A stretch of 64,000 nt of DNA from Myxocyprinus asiaticus (taxonomy: Eukaryota > Chordata > Actinopteri > Cypriniformes > Catostomidae): positions 14,363,001 to 14,427,000 of the forward strand of contig NC_059382.1 in assembly GCF_019703515.2 (NCBI RefSeq), read 5' to 3'. Below, piece by piece: positions 22,041 to 34,500 of the stretch (within the stretch, counting starts at the first letter, position 1; each line of letters starts with the position of its first letter). A program made the position numbers and the translations under genes. Below the pieces are notes generated by a model. That model was given only the letters and a program-made list of their open reading frames with translations, made no database searches and was not told the DNA's origin.

Positions 22041-22782
22041 TTTGGTTTATGGCAGAAAAATGAAAAGAGAAAATACAAAAATCATGACTAATTCATTATT
22101 GTTGATACCATTAAATGTTATCTGTGTTTTCGTAAATTTTTTAGACATTCTTTTTTACAAGAAGCATGAATGTTGACCATCTTTCATCACCAATTAAAAT
22201 AATCACCTTAAAATAAATTACGCATCAATTTGCTAAGGTCAATAAACATTATATTTTCTTTTTTTTTTACATTCATATCTTGTGTGCATTTTAATTTCAA
22301 ACTTAATTCTCCAGTGTCAGTAACAGACGGTTTTATTTTTATGATTGTCAGGCTCTCTCCTTGGGCTCAGAGCCCAGGAGACCATGAAAGGTTGATGGCA
22401 TGTAAACAACTTTCTCTCAATTCAGCAACACCATTGAGTGTTCCTCCCTTGAAAACCCTCCAGTGTTTGTAGTGATGTCATCAAGTATCTTAAACTAGCA
22501 GTGGTTGTGACTGTGGGGAACAGGTTTCCTGATTTAATGAGGCAGGTTAGGGACTGGTTACAGCTCTCATTGAAACATGAACTTAGCATCAGTCATCTTG
22601 GGCGTGGATATTTTACTGTCACATTGAACACAGCTAATGTTGTATTGAATGAGGTAATCATGTATCACTTAAGATGTCCAAAGTTGTTGTTCACTATGGA
22701 GATTATTAGTGGAGTTAAAAATAAAAATAATAAGGCCAACATTTTTTCCAACATCAAGATTTTAGGTTAAAATTTGTAAATA

Positions 22783-23207
22783 CATTTCCAGTGAAAATTT
22801 TGGACACACCTTCTCATTCTTTATTATTACCATTTTCCACATTTTAGAACAAAGTAAAGTCATCAATAAATAAAATAATACAAATAGTAGTAGTGACCAA
22901 TATGTTAAACAATGAAATCAAAACTAACTTTTTAAACAGTATTTTTGAAGGAATTGCAATGCTGGCCAGTTTCTGCTTTTCCCTCACTATCTGGACCAAC
23001 TCATCTGTTTTAAAAAAAATGTTTTTGGTTTTTTTTGTTTTGTTTGTTTTTTTAATAAATTCATAATTATATATTTATATATTTCATCTTAGTGAAATAA
23101 TATTTGTCTAAAAAATTTATTTCAAGCATAAATCTTTATCAAAAGATGAGTAAGATAACAAGAAACATTAATTCAGTATGTCGAACTGATGCTTTTGACT
23201 GGTAGTG
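22783..23207. mobile_element. Tc1/mariner-type MITE
   Basis: Left CATTTCCAGTGAAAATTTTG and right GATGCTTTTGACTGGTAGTG are imperfect inverted repeats of the GGTCAAAAGTTTGGACACACC-like kind found in fish. Flanked by TA (22781-22782 and 23208-23209). 425 bp, no transposase. Confidence 0.65.
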
Positions 23208-23385
23208 TATGTATGAGGTAAAATTTACATTTAAGGTGTTCTAATTCACAATTTCCTTTAAATTTTCCTCCATCTTAAATCAACATTAAACTTTTGTGTA
23301 GTTTACTTAAATCATCCTGCAGTGTGTGAAATATGAGTATTTAAAAGTACAAATGTTCCATGTAGTCTCTCATTTATTAGGTCTT

Positions 23386-23684
23386 ATACAACGGGTCTGT
23401 TGAATGCTTGATTCTGATTGGTTGGCGGACGTTCTAAGGCATACAATAATTTTTCAAGTAAACGCACAGCTATGAAGTAGTTCCAGGTCTTGACCGCATA
23501 AAAGTTCCATATCACTTCGCCAAATTATTTCAGTTATTTCAAAGAGCCCTACAGGCTACCACAACAAAATAACCAATTAAAACAAAGACATGGGTTAAGT
23601 ACATCAGATAAGAATGACAAACAATGTCTACAATATCCTAAATGTATTTACATTTAGACTGAAAAGCATCCTTGGGCTCCCTCT

Positions 23685-23721
<37 letters not shown>

Positions 23722-25002
23722 CACACACACTGTACATGCTACCACAGAAAAATAACCATATAAACAAAGACAATGGTTAAAGTAAATCAGTTAAGAATGT
23801 CAAAACATTTCTATAAAATCCTACATTTATTTCAATTTCGGTTGAAAAGCGCGCTCGTGCTCCCTCGTCTCACCCGCACTTACACACACACACATTGAGA
23901 CTCGTGTTGTGACCAACAAATAGAGCTGCACCCCCGCGACTTGATCAATACAACAGTTTCTATTACCCAAAATAACTTTTATATGTGAAACTTTTTATGT
24001 TTCAATGTATTTTGCCCTAATCAGCCTCACATAGCTATAATGGAAAGCACAGCGCTACCCCTCCCCCTCTCTCTCGGTCACACACACATGCACTACATTA
24101 TTACTCCAGTGCCGAAAAGCAGTGCATCCTCCGTTGCTAGTTCTAAAGTGACGTTTTCGAACTAGCAATGAAGGCTTGAGCTGTATCAAAGCAAGATACA
24201 CTTGATCAATAAACAGTTTGTATATTATCTGAAATATCTGTGAAAAACACCCTCGTGCCCCCACTCCCCCCCCCCCCCCCCCCCCCGAGCTCTCACACAC
24301 ATAGACACACATACATTATACGCATTAACGCACACACTCGCGAGCGAAAAACAGAGCCGTCATGTCAGTGCACAACTGCATCTCAGTGGGGTTGAAAACA
24401 GTTAAGGTTTACAACGGAAATATGATGACACGCTGCTGCTGAGAAGTGCTTAAACTTACATCTTGGAGATTTTTAAGTGATGTTACTTCTGACGAGAGCT
24501 GCAACAAATAAGGTAATCCCACAGGCGATCTCTCTCAGTTTATGAGCTTCTCTCTTTCAATCACTCACACACAAACTCTCACACACATGCACAAACGCAG
24601 ACACACACACAAAACCTTATTACTCCAGTAAGTGCTCCAGTAAAGCAGTGCAAGCCTCGCTATCCTCTGTCGCTAGTTCTGAAGTGATGTTTTTGAACTA
24701 GTACCTAGGCTTGGAATGTATCAAAGCAAGATGCTGAATCAGTGGCAAAAGAATGTAGTTCCACTAACAAGAGCGTTTCAGGGACGAAAACCAGAAAATG
24801 TCTCGAGATAAAACCCTGAACGATGTATTAAGGTGTGGTAACCGTGGTATAAGCAGAATAATGATTCCGGCCCGTTGAATTATTAAAAAATAATGTACGC
24901 CCGAGGAGTAACTGTCACTACGCTGCACATCGTGACCGCATTACCACCTCGGGTGTGCATTATTTTTTAATAATTCAGTGGTCCGTCATCAATTATTCCT
25001 TA
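23386..25002. mobile_element. Composite nonautonomous element with internal duplications
   Basis: Left ACGGGTCTGTTGAATGCTTG and right ATTCAGTGGTCCGT are imperfectly complementary. The right part contains a foldback: GAATTATTAAAAAATAATGT at about 24877 against CATTATTTTTTAATAATTC at about 24958. Inside are two duplicated modules (23557-23700 with 23739-23870; 24086-24215 with 24612-24735) and CT/CA and poly-C tracts. Exact ends and target duplication were not resolved. Confidence 0.55.
23683..23731. repeat. (CT)n-(CA)n microsatellite
   Basis: Runs of CT followed by ACAC inside the composite element. Confidence 0.9.
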
Positions 25003-25238
25003 CATAAACATGTATGATACTTATACAATTAGATTTACAAAAAAATATTTTTAGATTAAGTATGTCATGTTGTGCAGTTCACTGCTGTTTCTGCTTTACA
25101 TTTCATGTCAACTTCCCTTTAACTTGCAGTCACAGCCCATTTATGTAGATAACATCTTATCTTATTAGCCAAATTATAAGTCCCAGTGTAAATAACTATT
25201 CTTATGTATTCTGTTGGCATCCACAAAACATTCCACGT

Positions 25239-25246
25239 TGACGTCA
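25239..25246. promoter_or_regulatory. CRE-like palindrome upstream of ssh2 exon 1a
   Basis: TGACGTCA, the full palindromic cAMP-response element sequence, 223 bp before the exon-1a ATG. Its position in a locally GC-richer stretch fits a promoter; binding is inferred. Confidence 0.45.
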
Positions 25247-25346
25247 TTGCCATCTCAACGCATTATTTTGCATTATTTAAAAAACATCAGAGCGAGACCT
25301 AACATGAGAAGTGTGCTGTTAGTGGTTTGACAGCAGGCACGTACCA

Positions 25347-25356
25347 CGCATGCGCA
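25347..25356. promoter_or_regulatory. NRF1-like palindrome upstream of ssh2 exon 1a
   Basis: CGCATGCGCA, close to the GCGCATGCGC consensus of NRF1, 113 bp before the exon-1a ATG. No TATA box is evident; this fits a CpG-type promoter. Confidence 0.45.
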
Positions 25357-25468
25357 TTTATCAACACGCATCGAATACGCTGCACAGCTTTCTCTGAGCC
25401 GCAGCACCAAATTATGTGAGTTTCGCCGCTGCACACCGTCTCCTACATCTTCACTTCCTGGAGCGTGA

Positions 25469-25531
25469 ATGGCGCTGGTCACCGTACAGCGGTCGCCAAC
25501 CTCTAGCACAATCTCCAGTCCATGTGTGCTG
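25469..25531 (+). CDS. ssh2: ssh2 first coding exon a
   Basis: ATG start; [20 protein letters not shown] then L, matching the SSH2 N-terminus ([16 protein letters not shown]). The donor GTGAAT after 25531 leaves phase 0. The next shared exon needs a two-base carry-over, so an additional small exon (phase 0 in, phase 2 out) is expected in this 35-kb intron but was not recognised. Confidence 0.9.
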
Positions 25532-28500
25532 GTGAATTCCCTCTCTAATTCAGCAGTTTGTCTCTTGTTATTAAATGCTTTTATACATTTCCGTGAAGTA
25601 GCTGGGTGTTCTCTTCGTCTGCGCAAGCACAGAACCACACTGAGCGTATCAGTGATAGACATGTAGTGTGTAGCTAAACTAGCCGGTCACACTTTATCCT
25701 GTTTAAAAACAACAATTTCATGTCTGATATTCATGCATGATACTTAAACCACTTAAAAAATGCTCTCTGAAATTCGGCGAGCTGTTAGCTATTGCAAAGA
25801 GTGGTCTTCAGCAGTTTTGTCAGGTAGTTGTGATAGCTATGTTGCTAGCTGCTGTTCTGCAGTAGTTCATGTGAAGTGTACTTGATTCATTTTATACTTC
25901 ACTGACATTCTGTTGAATGTGATTACGATAACTTTGAAGGAAAAGTTTGCTTTAAAGGGTGTTATTTCTTAATCCCATGTGTACCGAGCAGATCTTTTTA
26001 TATTAGTCTCCTTAAACATTTGAGATGTATTTGGGAAATCAGTCATTGTACATTTGTTTGCTCATCGACTGTAGGAATTTAATAAAGTCTGACAGTGTGG
26101 TTTCCCATATTTCCTAATTACTTTGAAAAGGTTTTCTCTCAATCACTCAGTGTAGACATGCTCGCAACAATTGTGGCTTTGTATCTGTAATGTGTGACAA
26201 TGAGCAGCCATGTCTTTTAATTGTGCCTGCTTAAAAATTCTCAGAAATTATAGTCACCATTTTGAGAACTAGACAAAATCGTCCAGTTGAATACGTTTGT
26301 TGATGACAAGGGGAGATGGTGCATGAAAAGTAGATTAGTGCTGTCTAGCCCATGTCACATATTGTCTTGTCTTGTGGCACATAGGGACTAATTCTCAGTG
26401 ACAGTAGGATACTCCCAGTGGCAAGACATTTCAAAATGTTTGCCCTGGGGCCTGTTCCTGCACCCTAAACATCATTGTTATTAGAGATGATAACTTGGGC
26501 CTGTGAGAATCTGAAGGCTTGTGTTCAGATATGGGTTCATGTTTGAGACCAAATAAGGGGTTTGAGGCTGTGTTTGGAATGGAATACAAGCGTACTGCTT
26601 ACTGTAAAATATACTGTATACTGTGAATGCTTCCTACTGTTTTTTGAATAGTATGTAAAACAGTATAAATTATGTTATGGTAATCATTTTGAACTATTGT
26701 GCATTTAATTACATGGTGACTGTCTCTCAATTAGTCATTTTTGAAATAAAAAAAAACACTTATTTTGCTTAAAATCACATTTGATAATTAAGGTCAAGTT
26801 GAGAGCATTGTATTGTGGGATACAGTATTCCCTGCAGTATGCTTTTCTTTGTTTTATACTGTACATTTTGGGAAATATACAGTATATTGGTGATCTAGGT
26901 ATTATATAATATGTATTATAATATGATATATAATAGATGGTGCAATAACCGGAGAAAAACGGAATTGCACTTGAACCAGCCAGTTTTGCCAACCCACTTG
27001 TGCCTAGACTTATCGCATGCTTGCATAAATATCAAAACTTTGTGGCCGTGCCACTGTCTTTGCGTATATGACGAATCGCAATGCACTGAGCTAAAGGCGT
27101 TGCACTCTTGAAATAAGACTGCAAACTGCAAAAATAAGTCATATTCTAGTTAGTGGTGCTAATCGGGAAATTTGAGGGCGATACCGAATAAGATCGACTG
27201 ATACTGATTTTTTCTTAAAGTGCCCTTTCAGTTATATGTTTATGCCCACACAGTAAAATTAAGGTAACACTTTACAAAAAGTTTCCATTTGTTAACATTA
27301 TTTAACAACATTACTGTGTTAACATGTAATGAACTTAATGTTAGTTACAACATATACTAATACATTTTTAAAATCAAAAGTTGTATTAGTTAATGCACAT
27401 TAATGCACTATGAACTAACATGAACTAACAATGAACAATTGTATTTTTATTAACTAACATTATAATTAATAAATGCTGTAAAAAATATATTGTTCATTGT
27501 TTGTTCATGATACCTAATGCATTAACTAATGTTAAAAAAATGAAACCTTTTTATTAAACATTACCAGAATTACATTAATTGTGAATTGCTAACATTTATT
27601 TGTATTGAAAACAGTTATTAATAGTTCTGTTGCCAATTCAAAAGGTCTTTGTGACATTCTGGCAACCAAAAACCATGAGAGCATCACACACAGCAGAGAT
27701 ACATTCAAAAATAAGAAAAATATATCCATTACAAGCTCTAAAACTGCTCCAGTGAGAAATCATTAATATCTATGATTTGTTTACTGTCTTTGGCGCCTTG
27801 TTGTAACACACATCACTAATTATTCAGCGAATGCATGAAGATGCTGCACCGTTATTGAAGGTTAAACAGTTATATCTGTTATTAGTGTTATTGTGACCAA
27901 CATTAATCTGATTTAAATTGGGATCTTCACAGAATAGCGCTGGGATGAGTGACTAATGATATATTGAGAGCACCTGGAGATTGCACAGGTTTTATTGACA
28001 CCGAGAGCACTTATGTTAGAGTAAAGCTAAAAGCGCTCATGAACGCTCAAACAGTCTCTATCGCTCCACACAACGTCTGATTGTCACGACTCGCATTACA
28101 TCACGTGTACTCAGATTTGTATTTGCATGTTTATTTGTTGTTTAATTTGTTTTTATACTTGTTAGCAGCCCCTTTATCCTCTTTCTGCTCACTGTGCTAC
28201 AAGTCAGAATAACTACCGTAATGACTCTAGAAAATGGGCAACTTAATATTCATACACGTGTAATTCTTACACATTTTTAAAAACAAAATGGCATATTCAT
28301 GTGAATTACATCATGTCTGAAAGTTTAAATTCGTGAATGCTTAGAATTGCCAGCAACTCACCCTCCAAAGGCCACTCTGTCATGCTTCAAGGGCTGAGCA
28401 AGCGCTCATTAGAGGAGCAGTGTATGTGTGATTACCTGCATGCTGCAAAAAAGATTGACCCTGATTCTTGGCACGATCGCCAATCATGGATTTAAGACGA

Positions 28501-31500
28501 ATATCGGCCAATTTCAATTGGTGGCCGATCGATCGGTGCACCCCTAATTTTAGTATGCAATACTACACACAGCAGGAGGCTCCTATAAACTGGTTGGAAA
28601 CCAGTCTGGCCATTTTCTGTTGACCTCTGTCATCAACAAGGTGTTTTCGTCCACAGAACTGCCGCTCATTTGTTGTTTTTTATTTTTCGCACCATTCTCT
28701 ATACACTCTAGAGACTGTTGCGTGTGAAAATCCCAGGAGATCAGCAGTTACAGAAATGCTCATACCAGCCCATCTGGCACCAACAATTGTGCCACATTCT
28801 AAATCACTGAGATAAAAAATTTCCCCCATTGGTTGATGTGAACATTTACTGAGATACAGTAAATAAAAGATGGTGTCACGGATGGCAGCCTCGGTGTGGA
28901 GCTTCAATTCTTTTGTTGTTTTTGTTTGTTTGTCCTGGGTTTAGTAATTTTTTTCCAATCAGTTTTATCAGGAACGAAATGCTGAACATTCGGCAGCACA
29001 TACCAGACAATCTTTTCCCTGTTTTTGACTATTCCGATTTTGCTGGACATTTTAGTCGGAGGCGCAGCTGTGTTATGTGCGCTATGAGACGCAAGCGAGG
29101 GAAGCGAGTCGGTGCACTGGTCAAGCTGCGTCTAGCGAATCTCCGCTCTCTTCTCCTCACAAAACGGACAAACTACATCTCCTCACCCGCACAAACAAGG
29201 ACTTTTCAAACTCTGCTGCCTTGTGCTTCACAGAAACCTGGCTGAGTGAAGCCATTCCGGACAGTGCGTTACATCTGCTGGGCCATGGTTTACAGCAAAA
29301 CTCAGGAAGCTTCGTCAGGCCAAAGAGTATGCTTATAGAAGTGGGGATAAAATCTTGTACAATCAGGCCAGAAACACAATGACAAAAGAGATTAGAGTGG
29401 CTAAAAGAAGCTACTCTGAGAAGCTGAAAAACAAGTTTTCAGCTAACGACCATGCATCAGTGTGGAGAGGCCTGAAAGACATTACTAACTACAACCCCAA
29501 TTCCGTAAAAGTTGGGACAGTAAGAAAAATGCTAATAAAAACAAAAATGAGTGATTTGTAAATTATAATTACCCTTTGCTATATTGAAAGCTCTACAACT
29601 ACACATTATATTATGTTTTACCCTGTGAATTTCATTGTTTATTTTTAAATACAGTACAGTAATTTCAAATCTGATGATTGCAACACACTCCAAAAAAGTT
29701 GGGACAGTCGAGTGTTTACCACTGTGAAACATCACCATTTTTTCTAATAACACTTATTAAGCATTTGGGCACTTAAGACACAAGTTTAAGTTTAGAAAGT
29801 GGAATTTTCCCCCATTCATTTATTATGTAGGTCTTTAGCTGCACAATTGTACGGGATCTTCGCTACACAGTCTCAATTGGAGACTGGTCAGGACTGCAGG
29901 CAGGCCAATCTAGCACCCACACTCTCTGTTTACACAGCCATGCACTTGAAATCCGGGCAGTATGTGGTTTGAAGTTGTCCTGTTGGAAAATGCAGTGACG
30001 TCCCTGGAAAAGACAATGCTGGATGGCAGTATATATTGCTCCAAAATTTGTATCTGTCTGCATTCATGGTGTTCTCACAGATGTGCGAGTTACCTGTGCC
30101 ATGGGCACTGACACACTCCTGGCTCGTACAGACACTGGCTTTTGGACCTGATGCTGATAACAGCTGGAAGGTCCTTTTCCTCTTTGGCCCAGATAACACA
30201 AAGGCTGTGTTGATGTAAGGCTTCTGCTTTGCATAGTAAAGTCTTAACTTGCATCTGTGGATGCAGCGGCGAATGGTGTTGACTAACAAAGGTTTACTAA
30301 AGTTATCCCAAGCCCATGTTCATGATATCCATTACAGATGAATGACGTTTTAAGACAGTGACGTCTGAGGGATCAGAGATCATTGCATTCAGGAGCGGTT
30401 TTCGTCTTGCCCTTTACGCATCGAGATTTGACCAGATTCCTTGAATCTTTGCCCAAAATCCTTCCAAGCTGTCTTTGAGGAACATTGTTCTCAAAGTGCT
30501 GGATTATATGCTGAAGCATCTGTGGGCAAATTGACAAGTCTTGAATGATCCTTGCTCTTGAAGGACTAGGCTGTTTTTGGAGGTTCCTTATACAGTAAAT
30601 AGTACTATGACACAATTGCCTCATCTAGGGGTGGGCGATATACCGGTAGACATAACCGGTACAAATTTGCCAACCGGTATACATTTTGGATTACCGTCTG
30701 TATTGTGGTACCGCAAAATCGACACTGCATGGCAAGACATTTGCGTAACACGTACACAGTACACATTTTGTTGGAGAAATTGAGAAGGAAGGTGGGGTGA
30801 CGTCACGTGAGACTGAGAGAATTGATGAAACAGGGTTTTTCAGGTACTGACAATTTTTCAGCAGCCACCCAAGTGAAATTTTGGGCCGCCAAAGCAAATT
30901 CAATGAAATTATTCTCGCATTTCAAATATGCTAATCATCTCGCACATGCAGCTGTGTATCACGTGATTGTCGCGCACGAGTCCACTCCAGCAGGCTTCCA
31001 GATTGTGCTCCACAGACAGGAGAACATAGAGTGTGTGGTCACTGGCGCTAATCTATCTGGTTTCTCTCCATCGCAGCACAACTTCAAAACTTGCGTGACC
31101 CATTTTAGTTTTTAGTTTTTTTTTTACCTTAAAGCACTATGGAGGATGTCAAACATCTCAAATAGTGAGACAGCCTGACATTCTAACCAACACTGATGAG
31201 GAAAACAGCTAAAACAGTGTGTCATCATCTGTCATGTGGGTTTTTTTAAACTACACCTCATCACCCTTAATAAAATTCAGTTCGAATGATGATAGATATT
31301 AGTGTCATGTTTCACTGTTGTTTTGCCTTGTGTTTTGCCGCTGTCATCTGTTTCCCCAGATTACATTCCCCATAATTCACTCTCCTCATCTCTACCAGCT
31401 GTTCCCAATTGTTTTCACCTGTCTTCGATTACCTCATTTATCCTTGTGTATATAATCCCCTGATGTATGCTCTGTCTATGTCAGTTGTTGTGTGTTTTCT

Positions 31501-34500
31501 TTAGTTCATGTACCGGTTTCAATGTTTGTTTTGTTTCCAAGTTCCTAGTCTTACCTTGTTCTAGTGTTTACCTTGTTATTTTATTGATTTATTTCTTATT
31601 AAACTTGCTGCACATAGATCCTGCTCGATGCTTTGTATTGTTACAGAACAACTGACCACAAAAAATGTATCTAGCAGCTTCTCTTAGACAATTGTGCCTG
31701 GCAAATTTACCCATTAGGGAGTACTCACTTCACTTCTGCGCCATAGCCAGCCTCACAGGTTGGGAGGATTCCGACCTCGAAACCGTATATCGGATTGGAC
31801 TAATGTTTCACCAGTGGAGGGAATTGCCTGAGGAGAGTAACCTTACTTGGAGGGAATGTGTGAGTTAACCCTTGAAACTCTTTTGAGCTTCTGAGCCTTC
31901 CATGCCTGAGTCTGCTCCACGCCCTGTCACAGCCACGTCTGAGTCTGCTCCACGCCCTGTCACAGCCACATCTGAGTCAACGCCCATGCCTGCCACGGTT
32001 AACGAGCCAGTGCCAATGCCTGTAGCCTCGACCATCCCAGAGCCAACGCCTGTAGCCTTGACTGTCCCAGAGCCAATGCCTGTAGCCTTGACTATCCCCG
32101 TAACCACGCTCCCAGGTGTCCAGAAGAGGAAGAGAAGGAAAAGGACACATTTCCCCAGTCTCAGCCAGCGTTCACAATCACAGAAGTCATTCCCGAGTCT
32201 CTGCCCATGTTCACGACCACAGAGGTCATCCCCGAGTCTCTGCCCATGTTCACGACCACACTCTATATCAGTGTTCATAACCATAGAGGTCGTTCCTGAG
32301 TCCCTGCCCATGTTCACGACCACAGAGGTCATTCCCGAGTCTCTGCCCGTGTTCACGACCACGGAAGTTGTTCCCGAGTCTCTGCCAGTGTTCACAACCA
32401 CAGAAGTTGTTCCAGAGTCTCTGCCCATGCTCATGACTACAGAGGTTGTCCCCGAGTCTCTGCCAGCATTCACGACCACAGAGGTTGTTCCCAGGTCTCT
32501 GCCCATGTTCACGACCACAGAGGTCGTTACCGAGTCTCTGCCTATGCTCACGACCACAGAGATCGTCCCTGAGTCTCTGCCAGCATTCACGACCACAGAG
32601 GTCGTCCCCGAGTCTCTGCCAGCATTCACGACCACAGAGGTCGTTCCCAAGTCTCTGCTCATGCTCACAACCACTGAGGTCGTTCCTGAGTCTCTGCCAG
32701 CGTTCACAACCACGGAGGTCCTTCCCGAGTCTCTGCCCGTGTTCACGACCACGGAGGTCCTTCCCGAGTCTCTGCCTATGCTCACGACCACAGAGATCGT
32801 CCCTGAGTCTCTGCCAGCATTCACGACCACAGAGGTCGTTCCCAAGTCTCTGCCCATGTTCACGACCACAGAGGTCGTCCCCGAGTCTCTGCCAGCACTC
32901 ACGACCACAGAGGTCGTTCCCAAGTCTCTGCCCATGTTCACGACCACAGAGGTCATTCCAAAGACTCTGCCCATGCCCACGACCACAGAGGTCGTCCACG
33001 AGTCCGCCTGCCACGGCTTTGCCCCTCGAGCCTCCTACGGCTCCGCCTTCCATGGCTCCGCCCTCAGAGTCTTCCATGGCTCCAGTCTCTAGTCTGTGGC
33101 CACCTCCCAGGCCTCCTGACCCTATCTCAAACCTGTGGTCACCACTCAGGCCTCCTGACCCTGTTTCAGCCCTGTGGCCGCCAAGCAGGCCTCCTGATCC
33201 AGTCCCTACCCTGAGGTGGTCTCCTGGCCATCCACCTGATCTGCTCTGGTCTCCTGGGTCTCCTGGTCATCCACCTGATCTGCTCTGGTCTCCTTGGTCT
33301 CCTGGCCATCCGCCTGATCTGCTCTGGTCTTCTGGGTCTCCTGGCCGTCCGCTTGATCTGCTTTGGTCTCCTGGCCGTCCACCTGATCTGCTCTGGTCTC
33401 CTGGGTCCCCTGGCCATCCGCTTGATCTGCTCTGGTCTCCTGGGTCTCCTGGCCGTCCACCTGATCTGCTCAGGTCTCCTGGCCATCCACCTGATTTGCT
33501 CGGGTCTCCTAGATCTCCTGGCCATCTGCCTGATCTGCTCTGGTCTCCTTGGTCTCATGGCTGTCCGCCTGATCTGTTCTGGTCTCCTTAGTCTCATGGC
33601 CGTCCACCTGATCTGTCTTGATCTCCTTGGTCTCCTGGCCGTCCACCTGATCTGCTCGGGTCTCCTGGGTCTCCTGGCCATCTGCCTGATCTGCTCTGGT
33701 TTCTTTGGTCTCATGGCTGTCTGCCTGATCTGCTCTGGTCTTCTGGGTCTCCTGGCCATCCGCCTGATCTGCTCGGGCCTAAGGGGTCTCCTGGCCATCC
33801 ACCTGATTTGCTCGGGTCTCCTGGGTCTCTTGGCTGTCTGCCTGATCTGCTCTGGTCTCCTTGGTCTCATGGCTGTCCGCCTTATCTGCTCTGGTCTTAT
33901 GGGTCTCCTGGCCATCCGCCTGATCTGCTCTAGTCTCCTTGGTCTCGTGGCCATCCGCCTGATCTGCTCTGGTCTCCTGGGTCCCCTGGCCATCCGCCTG
34001 ATCTGCTCTGGTCTCCTTTGTCTTCTGGCCTTCCGCCTGATCTGCTCTGGCCTCTTTGGTCTCTGGTTCTATCTTGGCCGTGCCTCCCTTACCAGCCTTC
34101 CTTGGGCGTCAGGAGCCACCCATTGGGGGGGGGGGGTTAATGTCATGATTCACTGTTGTTTTGCCTTGTGTTTTGCCCCTGTCATCTGTTTCCCCAGATT
34201 ACATTCCCCATAATTCACTGCCCTCATTTCTACCAGCTGTTCCCAATTGTTTTCACCTGTCTTCCATTACCTCATTTATCCTTGTGTATATAATCCTCTG
34301 ATGTCTGCTCTGTCTTTGTCAGTTGTTGTGTGTTTTCTCTAGTTCATGTACTAGTTCAATGTTTTGTTTCCGAGTTCCTAGTCTTGCCTTGTTCTCATGT
34401 TTACCCTGTTATTTTATTGATTTATTTCTTATTAAACTTGCTGCACCTAGATCCTGCTCTCGTGACCTCCTTCATATCGTTACAATTAGAATATAACCAG

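Larger units (their letters stand above)
31303..34484 (+). mobile_element. Nonautonomous LTR retrotransposon with coding minisatellites
   Basis: Two direct LTRs (31303-31645 and 34141-34484) begin TGTCATG and end GTTACA. The element is flanked by ATTAG on both sides (31298-31302, 34485-34489). A run of 12 G (34125-34136) followed by TTAA directly before the 3' LTR is the likely polypurine tract. The 2.5-kb interior has a short gag-like segment and then several tandem arrays; no protease, reverse transcriptase, RNase H or integrase is visible. It therefore needs proteins from another element. The LTRs differ by about 20 substitutions plus small indels by eye, so the insertion is not very recent. 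Confidence 0.92.

Noticed and set aside
25273..25662. 129-codon minus-strand open frame over the ssh2 exon-a region
   Set aside because: Antisense to a recognisable first exon; no similarity or splice support.
27143..28868. Treating the hAT at 27151 and the Tc1 fragment at 28560 as one element
   Set aside because: The hAT is closed by its own 8-bp duplication at 28554; the Tc1 remnant starts after it and has a different superfamily.
31865..32986. 373-codon minus-strand open frame
   Set aside because: Shadow of the stop-free 39-bp array; residues are a repeated [13 protein letters not shown] with no independent support.
33166..33993. 275-codon minus-strand arginine-rich frame ([11 protein letters not shown] repeats)
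   Set aside because: Shadow of array 2 inside the LTR element; on the strand opposite to the LTR polarity.
32171..34066. CRISPR-like regular repeats
   Set aside because: Repeats are directly adjacent without unique spacers, lie inside an LTR element and are in a vertebrate genome.
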